A stretch of 20,418 nt of DNA, taken from positions 1 to 20,418 of the IMG/VR virus record IMGVR_UViG_3300033552_000066; one strand, 5' to 3'. Origin of the DNA: a virus. This document shows positions 12,147 through 17,373 of the stretch, one piece after another (within the stretch, counting starts at the first letter, position 1; each line of letters starts with the position of its first letter). The notes under the pieces are model-generated. The model made no database searches, was not told the origin of the DNA, and worked only from the letters and a program-made list of their open reading frames with translations. Both the position numbers and the translations under genes were made by a program.

Positions 12147-12286
12147 ATAAAACGCATATCACCAAGCTAAACGCCCAATTCGAGGCACAGGCAAAAAAGC
12201 TGGATTTGACCAATGACGGTCAGAGATACAAAAGCATCAGGACGGCGCGAGCTTGGACGAAGTTTCTGGCCCTTCACACCGTTTGA
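12143..12286 (+). CDS. 47-residue hypothetical protein
   Basis: MNKTHITKLNAQFEAQAKKL followed by DLTNDGQRYKSIRTARAWTK; basic and helical. Its ATG overlaps the previous stop. It ends 18 bases before the Q-like gene. Unknown function; overlap and composition support a real gene. Confidence 0.65.
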   Translation: MNKTHITKLNAQFEAQAKKLDLTNDGQRYKSIRTARAWTKFLALHTV

Positions 12287-12304
12287 GTCAATAAAGGGAA
12301 ATTC

Positions 12305-12685
12305 ATGATGCGCAATGACATTGACAACATTTTGGATTCACTTTTGACGGATTGGCATTGTTGGGCCAGCAACTTCAGGCACGTCTCCCAAAGCGGTAGT
12401 TGTGCAATGTTTACCGACGTTAAAAGCTCACGGCAATGGCAGGACGCCGACGAAGTGCTAGACAACGCAAAGCACAATTCGACCATGAAAGCGCTCGATT
12501 TCCACATTTCCGAGCTAGAGCCAAGCCACCGCACAGCTATCCAGATCAAAGCGCGCAACCTCTACACCGGCGTAAACGTATGGACAAGCGCAAGGCTACC
12601 GGCTGACCCTATGGAGCGCGCTGCAATACTTACGGCAGCTAAGAGCGCACTAATGACGAGATTAAGCGCGGCGGGGGTGATGTAA
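12305..12685 (+). CDS. Q-like candidate late regulator
   Basis: A 126-residue protein: IDNILDSLLTDWHCWASNFR, SSRQWQDADEV, STMKALDFHISELEPSHRTA, ARNLYTGVNVW, ALMTRLSAAGVM. The layout, with 'HISELEPSHRTAIQIKARN', recalls small phage proteins at the Q position, some of which are annotated as antitermination proteins of the Q or RinA kind. It is the last gene of the early operon, immediately before a new promoter, with terminators between there and the packaging genes, which fits an antiterminator role. AGGGAAA precedes the ATG at 12305; 12308 is an alternative. Confidence 0.72.
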   Translation: MMRNDIDNILDSLLTDWHCWASNFRHVSQSGSCAMFTDVKSSRQWQDADEVLDNAKHNSTMKALDFHISELEPSHRTAIQIKARNLYTGVNVWTSARLPADPMERAAILTAAKSALMTRLSAAGVM

Positions 12686-12709
12686 GGGTTTGTCCTGATT
12701 AAATAGTTG

Positions 12710-12737
12710 TTGACTGTTACGCGTAACGAGATAGAAT
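12710..12737 (+). promoter_or_regulatory. Promoter with palindromic operator after the Q-like gene
   Basis: TTGACT (12710-12715), a 16-bp spacer and TAGAAT (12732-12737). The spacer begins with GTTACGCGTAAC (12716-12727), a perfect 12-bp palindrome, so a dimeric regulator could control it. It lies 24 bp after the Q-like stop and 33 bp before the next ATG, the position of the lambda late promoter. Confidence 0.7.
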
Positions 12738-12770
12738 AGAGACATCAACAACACAACCAGGATAAACAAA

Positions 12771-12905
12771 ATGACCATCAATACCATCAAAATCAAGTTC
12801 CTCGGCAAAACCGCTGCTATGTATCGTGTCCTGAACTCTGCCGGTGAAGTTTTGCAAGTATTCGAAAGCAAGGCAGAAGCAGAGGCTTACATCAATGCAA
12901 TCTAA
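12771..12905 (+). CDS. 44-residue hypothetical protein
   Basis: Starts MTINTIKIKFLGKTAAMYRV and ends FESKAEAEAYINAI. The beta-rich start followed by 'F-x-S-K-A-E-A-E-A-Y-I' is a common small-protein pattern. AGGA precedes the ATG. First gene after the promoter at 12710. Unknown function. Confidence 0.72.
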   Translation: MTINTIKIKFLGKTAAMYRVLNSAGEVLQVFESKAEAEAYINAI

Positions 12906-13044
12906 CCAGACGGCGGCAGACAAAGAGGCCCGCCGAATGGTGCGGGTCGCTTTCGCAACGGGCGGCACCGTACCTTTTACGCTTGGGCGATTGATAGAGT
13001 TAAAAATATCAATTAAAGTTTTGCGGGCCGTTTATCGTGGCTGA
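12895..13044 (+). CDS. 49-residue hypothetical protein
   Basis: MQSNQTAADKEARRMVRVAF then TGGTVPFTLGRLIELKISIK. ATG 12895 lies inside the end of the previous gene, with GAGG 9 bases upstream. Its stop lies within the start of the next gene (GTG at 13037). Basic, possibly a small DNA-binding fold. Unknown function. Confidence 0.6.
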   Translation: MQSNQTAADKEARRMVRVAFATGGTVPFTLGRLIELKISIKVLRAVYRG

Positions 13045-13183
13045 CGCTAAGACAACAGCAGAGCGCCAGAAAGCGCTAAGAGCGCGCAGAGCGGCAGAAG
13101 GCAAGACGGAGGTGCGCGGTATCTATCTACCTCAAGCCAAGCACGCAGCATTAAAGAAAATTGCAAAGGAGCTACAAAAATGA
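13037..13183 (+). CDS. Ribbon-helix-helix candidate regulator
   Basis: A 48-residue protein starting with GTG: TTAERQKALRARRAAEGKTE, then VRGIYLPQAKHAALKKIAKE. A basic N-terminus, one short beta strand (VRGIYL) and a helix is the pattern of small ribbon-helix-helix repressors, also seen in phage proteins that begin 'TTAERQ-x-A-x-R-A-R-R'. Such dimers bind short palindromes, so the 12-bp palindrome in the promoter two genes upstream is a natural target (inference). Stop overlaps the next ATG. Confidence 0.68.
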   Translation: MADAKTTAERQKALRARRAAEGKTEVRGIYLPQAKHAALKKIAKELQK

Positions 13184-13602
13184 ATTCGATTTCAAAGGCG
13201 GTACAGCTAACCGCCGAGCAAGCGCAGCAAAAGCCGGTGGCGTGGCAGCATTTGAAAGAAACTGGTTACGCGATCACCAGCATTCCGCAAGTAGCCCGTA
13301 TTTGGCGTGACCAAGGAATGACTGTTGAGCCGCTTTACACAACACCCCGGCCAGCCTCAATAGAGTCAAGCCTGCGCAAAAAAGCGCTAGTGTCGCTGGA
13401 AGAGTACGAGCACGCACCAAGTCATGTCGGGCGCGAGCGCTGTGTTATTGAGGCTGTTGCTTACTTGAGCGGCTTAACCAATGCCCAGCCAGCACCCACA
13501 TGGCCAACTTCAGTAGCAGCGGAACTAGGTGTGACCAATCTCGCTGAGGCTGAAGCGCGTCAAGCTGGTTATGCCCCTTTGCCAGTACAGCCAAAGGAAT
13601 AA
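13180..13602 (+). CDS. Hypothetical phage protein
   Basis: A 140-residue protein: KPVAWQHLKETGYAITSIPQ near the start, then MTVEPLYTTPRP, and a helical part ALVSLEEYEHAPSHVGRERC. The 'PVAW...EPLYTTP' segment is a repeated theme in many phage proteins of unknown role. ATGA overlap with the RHH gene; no gene follows for almost 900 bases. Confidence 0.8.
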   Translation: MNSISKAVQLTAEQAQQKPVAWQHLKETGYAITSIPQVARIWRDQGMTVEPLYTTPRPASIESSLRKKALVSLEEYEHAPSHVGRERCVIEAVAYLSGLTNAQPAPTWPTSVAAELGVTNLAEAEARQAGYAPLPVQPKE

Positions 13603-13626
13603 AAGCAAAAAGATTTGCAAAATATA

Positions 13627-13656
13627 TTGCACAAGGCCAGTAAATAGGCGTAATAT
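13627..13656 (+). promoter_or_regulatory. Possible promoter for the gene-free region
   Basis: TTGCAC (13627-13632), 18-bp spacer, TAATAT (13651-13656). Nothing coding follows for over 800 bases on this strand, so if active it would make a non-coding RNA. Match is moderate. Confidence 0.4.
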
Positions 13657-13690
13657 GCGCGTGTGGGGCGTAAGCAATTGCAGAACCACA

Positions 13691-13765
13691 TTCAAAACGC
13701 ATGTTGATTGAATGTCTTAATGCTGGCTCTTGTCGTCCAGCCTTGTAGTCAACAGCCGCTTTGAT
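13691..13765 (+). repeat. 75-nt stem element A
   Basis: Left arm TTCAAAACGCATGTTGATT (13691-13709), right arm AGTCAACAGCCGCTTTGAT (13747-13765), loop 37 nt. The arms pair at 15 of 19 positions, plus one U-G, with a 2x2 internal loop (CA opposite GC). The loop holds an extra hairpin GCTGG/CCAGC (13722-13741). Its partner is at 14113-14187. Confidence 0.7.
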
Positions 13766-14112
13766 GGTTAAGCGAAACGGCAGGGCTAAATCCTGAAACG
13801 AACGCAGGATTGGGGGAACCCGGTCGCCATCAACCATGAAAGCAGGGTATAGCGCGTCAATTGCGACGCGCAGCCACAGCCAATCCGTCGAGAGCCCCAT
13901 GGTAGGCGGCGGACACCGTTTGATGCTCGGCCAGGGCGTAGGTGAAAGGGGCGCGCCTGGTAGCGACAGGGCCCTGCTTTGATGAATGCGCAGGCTGTTG
14001 CGCAAGGCTTAACGAACGGATGAATTTCCGCGTTTGGTTTGAACAGGCGTAGTCCTGGGAATCTTTGCAACTTAGCCAAGCAACAAAGCCGGAAATCAGC
14101 ACCGGCCATCAA

Positions 14113-14187
14113 ATCAAAACGCATGTTGATTACTGGTCTCGTCGTTACGAGGCCCTCCTTGCAAGGGTGGTCAGCAGCCGTTTTGAT
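14113..14187 (+). repeat. 75-nt stem element B
   Basis: Left arm ATCAAAACGCATGTTGATT (14113-14131), right arm GGTCAGCAGCCGTTTTGAT (14169-14187), loop 37 nt. All positions pair, counting U-G, except the same 2x2 internal loop as in element A. The loop is unrelated to that of A and contains CTCGT/ACGAG and the palindrome CCTTGCAAGG. Confidence 0.7.
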
Positions 14188-14258
14188 CGTCATGCCCTGC
14201 GAACTCCGGTAAGCAAAAGACATTTAGCGGTAAGGTACTCCGCAAGTCAAATTCATTC

Positions 14259-14291
14259 AAGCCGCCGATAGAAATGTCAGGCGGCTTTTTT
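14259..14291 (+). terminator. Intrinsic terminator before HNH gene
   Basis: AAGCCGCC (14259-14266) pairs with GGCGGCTT (14280-14287) across a 13-nt loop, followed by TTTTT. It ends the gene-free region and isolates the HNH gene from upstream transcription. Confidence 0.85.
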
Positions 14292-14489
14292 CGTTAAGCG
14301 GGCCGAATCAACAATCACAGCTACATGCTTAGATTCGCGTCCCGCACCTATTGCCGAGTCATCATGCAGTGTGGGCGCGAGCAGCGGAAGTGCTAGTGTT
14401 TATACAGTTGACGAGTTAAAATAGACGAGCCCGCAAAGTGCTGATACACGATGCAGGCTCTAACCAAACAACCTCTCTGAAAGGTCATC

Positions 14490-14981
14490 ATGGCTGCTGA
14501 AATTCTAACGTCATCTACACTTAGATCGCTTTTTTCTTATAACCAGGAAACAGGTCTCTTTATAAGGCTTATTGGTTGGCGTGCTCACAAAGCAGGTTCA
14601 ATCGCAGGCTACTTGGATATTGAGGGTTATGTCACTCTGAGCGTCAAGAACAAGAAATACAAAGCTCACCGCTTAGCATTTTTGCATGTTACTGGCCAGT
14701 GGCCGCTTGGCGAAGTTGACCATATCGACGGTGATCGGGCGAACAATACGTTGCGGAATCTGCGGGATGTGCCTCAACAATTGAATGCGCAGAATTTGCA
14801 TCGCGCTAGAAGCCACAACAAGCTAAAGATTTTAGGCGTCAGTCGCGATAAAAAACGCTTTTCTGCTCGCATCACAGTTAACGGCAAATTATCCACGCTG
14901 GGGTTTTTTGACACACCTGAAGAAGCGCACCAAGTCTACTTAGAGGCAAAGCGACGCTTACACCTAGGCTGCACCATATAA
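14490..14981 (+). CDS. HNH endonuclease with AP2-like domain
   Basis: A 163-residue free-standing HNH nuclease. Residues 60-95 have AHRLAFLHVTGQWPLGEVDH (His78 region) and IDGDRANNTLRNLRDV with Asn85/Asn90, the HNH_3-type metal centre; ILGVSRDKKRFSARITVNGK and FFDTPEEAHQVYLEAKRR (about 114-155) form the AP2-type DNA-binding domain. This domain pair is typical of mobile homing endonucleases in phages; nicking assistance to packaging is another known role of HNH proteins near terminase genes. GAAAGG precedes the ATG. It lies between two terminators, so it looks like a separately inserted unit. Confidence 0.9.
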   Translation: MAAEILTSSTLRSLFSYNQETGLFIRLIGWRAHKAGSIAGYLDIEGYVTLSVKNKKYKAHRLAFLHVTGQWPLGEVDHIDGDRANNTLRNLRDVPQQLNAQNLHRARSHNKLKILGVSRDKKRFSARITVNGKLSTLGFFDTPEEAHQVYLEAKRRLHLGCTI

Positions 14982-15012
14982 GCATCCCGATCATTCGTCG
15001 AGTGTGACGGCG

Positions 15013-15038
15013 AGCACGGCGGGTAATCCGTGCTTTTC
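15013..15038 (+). terminator. Intrinsic terminator after HNH gene
   Basis: AGCACGG (15013-15019) pairs with CCGTGCT (15028-15034) across an 8-nt loop, followed by TTTTC. It lies 31 bp after the HNH stop. Confidence 0.75.
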
Positions 15039-15128
15039 TCCTACGGCATCGCACCGATTACACGGCGGGAACGGTCTAACCCAGCGCCCAGGCGTAAACC
15101 CGATGGGTTTTGATTGAAAGTCTGTCAC

Positions 15129-15311
15129 ATGGATAAACCAACAGCCAAATGCAGTTGCCAAGACATGGCCGCGTTTTACAAATGCAAGTTTGGATGCAAG
15201 CCAGAGGACTCTGTGCAGTATTGCCGCAAAACCAATAACGAGCCGATCAAAGGCCCGCTACCCAATCGCCTACCAACAGGCGAGAAACCAACAACCACCA
15301 GCCCGCCTTAA
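15129..15311 (+). CDS. Small Cys-rich hypothetical protein
   Basis: A 60-residue protein: MDKPTAKCSCQDMAAFYKCK, FGCKPEDSVQYCRKTNNEPI, proline-rich tail. Five cysteines in the first 35 residues suggest a small zinc-binding or disulfide-rich fold. ATG 15129 is preferred over an upstream in-frame TTG at 15114; the ribosome site is weak. The stop codon lies within the loop of a terminator. Function unknown. Confidence 0.55.
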   Translation: MDKPTAKCSCQDMAAFYKCKFGCKPEDSVQYCRKTNNEPIKGPLPNRLPTGEKPTTTSPP

Positions 15312-15327
15312 ACCAGCGGGCTTTTTT
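15300..15327 (+). terminator. Intrinsic terminator before terminase genes
   Basis: AGCCCGC (15300-15306) pairs with GCGGGCT (15316-15322), 9-nt loop containing the stop of the previous gene, then TTTTTT. Transcripts reaching the packaging genes from upstream must read through it. Confidence 0.85.
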
Positions 15328-15375
15328 CATTGCGCGTACAGCGCGGATAAGCTGAATAAGCCCCAAGGAACGACT

Positions 15376-15795
15376 ATGGCAAGGCCAAGCGATTACACAG
15401 CCGCGCAAGCTGAAAACATATGCGAGCACATAGCAGGCGGGCGCAGTCTTGTTAGCTGGTGCGCAGTAGAAAGCCGTCCGTCTTACACGTCTGTCATGCG
15501 GTGGCTTCAGGCAAACCAGTCGTTTCGTGAGATGTACGCGTGCGCGAGGCAGGATCAAGCCGACTTCTTAGCTGAAGAGATTGTCCAGATTGCCGATGAT
15601 GGTTTGAATGACACATACGAAACAGAGGACGGCCCACGCACCAATCAGGACGTGATCGCCCGTTCGCGGTTAAGGGTTGATGCGCGCAAATGGTACGCAT
15701 CAAAGCTTGCGCCTAAAAAGTATGGCGACAAGGTTGAAACAACCCTCACAGGCGCGGTTGACCACAATCTGACGGTTAGCTTCGTTGGGCAATGA
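15376..15795 (+). CDS. Small terminase subunit, Sf6 gp1-like
   Basis: A 139-residue protein closely patterned on Sf6-type small terminase: RPSDYTAAQAENICEHIAGG (HTH start), SVMRWLQANQSFREMYACAR, EEIVQIADDG, RLRVDARKWYASKLAPKKYG. It recognises the pac site and activates the motor. The start 15376 has AAGGA 8 bases upstream; a longer frame runs to 15190 but covers the terminator. Stop overlaps the large subunit start. pac is often inside this gene in P22-like phages. Confidence 0.92.
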   Translation: MARPSDYTAAQAENICEHIAGGRSLVSWCAVESRPSYTSVMRWLQANQSFREMYACARQDQADFLAEEIVQIADDGLNDTYETEDGPRTNQDVIARSRLRVDARKWYASKLAPKKYGDKVETTLTGAVDHNLTVSFVGQ

Positions 15796-17039
15796 AGGTC
15801 GAACTTCCCGCAAAGCTGGCCCCACTGTTCCAGCCAAACCGCCTGAAGGTGGCGCATGGTGGCCGTGGCAGTGCGAAATCTTGGGGTTATGCCCGCGCTT
15901 TACTCATCGAGGCTGCGCAAAAGCCGCTTCGTGTGCTTTGCGCCAGGGAGATACAGAAATCAATCAAGGACTCGGTACACCGCCTGTTGAGTGACCAGAT
16001 TCAGGCTATGGGCCTGGGTCATATGTATGAGGTGCTGGATAGTGAAATCCGTTGCAAGAACGGCAGCTTGTTTCTGTTTGCAGGCTTGGCACAGCACACC
16101 GTTGAGTCGATCAAGTCATTCGAGGGTGTTGATAGGGTTTGGGTTGAAGAGGCGCAGACTGTTACTAAACGATCATGGGACGTGCTAACGCCGACCATTC
16201 GTAAGGACGGCTCTGAGGTTTGGATCACACTCAATCCCGATATGGAAACCGACGAAACCTATCAGCGGTTTGTCGTCAAAGCCCCGGCTGATGCGTTTGT
16301 AGTTCAAATGAACTGGCGTGATAACCCGTGGTGGCCCGCAGTGTTGGAGAAGGAGCGCCAGGAGACGCAGCGCCGCGACCCTGACAACTACGCGAACATT
16401 TGGGAGGGCGAGCCTAAACGGGTGTCTGAAGGCGCTATTTACCGCTTTGAGATCGAACGGCTGTACGCAGAAAAGCGCGTGCGTCCTGTGCCGTATGACC
16501 CGCTGTTAGCTGTTCATACCGTGTGGGATTTGGGCTGGAACGACAGCATGTGCATCGGCTTCTTTCAACGCTCCGGCGCTGAGATTCGTTGTATTGACTA
16601 CATCGAAGACAGCCACCGCACGCTTGATTATTACGTCGCAGAGATCGAGAAAAGGCCGTGGCGATGGGGTAGCGACTTTATTCCGCATGACGGGCGGGCG
16701 CGTGATTTCAAGACAGGCAAAAGCACCGAAGAACACCTGCAAGCAATGGGCCGTAAGCCTGTTGTATTGCCGATTGACAGCATTGAAGAGGGCATTAAGG
16801 CCGCTCGCTTGATGTTCCCGCGTGTTTACTTTGACGACACCAAGACCGCCGACTTGCTGGAGCATTTGAAGCGGTATCAACGCTCGATAAACCAGCGAAC
16901 CAGCGAAGCAGGTGCACCGCTACACGACGAACACTCGCATGGTGCTGATTGCTTTAGGTACGCAGCTATGGCTGTTGACCAGATGGGCAACGCAGGCCCA
17001 CAGAAACCAATTGAATACACAAGGAAACGCCTAGCATGA
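15792..17039 (+). CDS. Large terminase subunit
   Basis: A 415-residue packaging motor and nuclease of the Terminase_3 (PBSX/Sf6 gp2) type. ATPase: Walker A GGRGSAKS at 23-30, Walker B VWVEE at 116-120, coupling segment TLNPD at 146-150. Nuclease: acidic residues D246 (WDLGWND), D300 (IPHDGRARD) and D386 (HGADCFRYA). It cuts concatemers, probably by headful packaging given its relatives, and pumps DNA through the portal. ATG overlaps the small subunit stop. Confidence 0.95.
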   Translation: MKVELPAKLAPLFQPNRLKVAHGGRGSAKSWGYARALLIEAAQKPLRVLCAREIQKSIKDSVHRLLSDQIQAMGLGHMYEVLDSEIRCKNGSLFLFAGLAQHTVESIKSFEGVDRVWVEEAQTVTKRSWDVLTPTIRKDGSEVWITLNPDMETDETYQRFVVKAPADAFVVQMNWRDNPWWPAVLEKERQETQRRDPDNYANIWEGEPKRVSEGAIYRFEIERLYAEKRVRPVPYDPLLAVHTVWDLGWNDSMCIGFFQRSGAEIRCIDYIEDSHRTLDYYVAEIEKRPWRWGSDFIPHDGRARDFKTGKSTEEHLQAMGRKPVVLPIDSIEEGIKAARLMFPRVYFDDTKTADLLEHLKRYQRSINQRTSEAGAPLHDEHSHGADCFRYAAMAVDQMGNAGPQKPIEYTRKRLA

Positions 17040-17179
17040 CAAAAGAACAACTGATCGAAGCCCTAAAGATGCTGGGCCGTGGCCGTATCGACGCTGCTGA
17101 ATTGATTGCAGATCACTTGATGCCAGCGCCCAAGACCATCGCGGTTGAAGTGCCTAGCGCGCCTAAAAAGGGCAAGTAA
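17036..17179 (+). CDS. 47-residue hypothetical protein
   Basis: MTKEQLIEALKMLGRGRIDA then AELIADHLMPAPKTIAVEVP, basic tail SAPKKGK. A short helical hairpin followed by a proline-rich tail. ATGA overlap with large terminase and TAATG with the next gene. Its place between terminase and portal suggests a packaging or head accessory, not shown. Confidence 0.75.
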   Translation: MTKEQLIEALKMLGRGRIDAAELIADHLMPAPKTIAVEVPSAPKKGK

Positions 17180-17373
17180 TGCGCCAGCTTTACCTCTCAT
17201 TGTGTATGCGTATCGGAGTCTGGGCGATGGGCCAAAAGTACGCAGCCATTCGCAATGAAGCAGACGCACGATTTGCCACTATGCATGAGATGCGCCACCA
17301 GATTCAGGAATTGACCCGACAGCGGGACACCTGGAAGCTGCGCGAAAGCGTTAACAGGATGAAGGCGCAGTAA
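17179..17373 (+). CDS. 64-residue hypothetical protein
   Basis: MRQLYLSLCMRIGVWAMGQK then a helical, charged part RHQIQELTRQRDTWKLRESV. A short hydrophobic start and a likely coiled coil give it an Rz-like or membrane-anchored look, but it is too short to assign. TAATG overlaps both neighbours (17177-17181 and 17371-17375). Confidence 0.72.
   Translation: MRQLYLSLCMRIGVWAMGQKYAAIRNEADARFATMHEMRHQIQELTRQRDTWKLRESVNRMKAQ

Larger units (their letters stand above)
13657..14291 (+). ncRNA. Gene-free structured region, possible long non-coding RNA
   Basis: No plausible protein gene lies between 13603 and 14489. The interval has a possible promoter at its left and a terminator at its right end on the + strand. 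Hairpins seen: AATCCTG/CAGGATT (13789-13811), GCGCGTC/GACGCGC (13852-13871), TGCGCA/TGCGCA (13987-14004), and two 75-nt stem elements (13691-13765, 14113-14187). The minus strand has two long overlapping frames but they lack convincing starts. The strand is chosen because pairing in the 75-nt elements is more complete on + (U-G pairs) than on minus. From 14292 to 14489 I see nothing else definite. Confidence 0.45.

Noticed and set aside
13445-14005. Minus-strand frame of 186 codons
   Set aside because: Overlaps the well-supported 13180-13602 gene and reads as low-quality protein sequence.
13786-14223. Minus-strand frame of 145 codons in the gene-free block
   Set aside because: Weak start site, overlaps another long minus frame, Arg/Cys/Pro-rich composition; the repeated arms explain the recurring TIK and INMRF words. 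Kept only as a caveat to the RNA interpretation.
14401-14436. TTGACG plus TAAAAT as promoter for the HNH gene
   Set aside because: The two hexamers are only a few bases apart, so they cannot be one promoter; no proper partner found for either.
15096-15110. AAACCC-GAT-GGGTTT hairpin as a further terminator
   Set aside because: Short stem, 3-nt loop and only a minimal T-run; too weak to call.
15190-15375. 62-codon N-terminal extension of small terminase
   Set aside because: Covers the upstream gene and an intrinsic terminator; ATG 15376 has a good ribosome site and matches Sf6-type starts.
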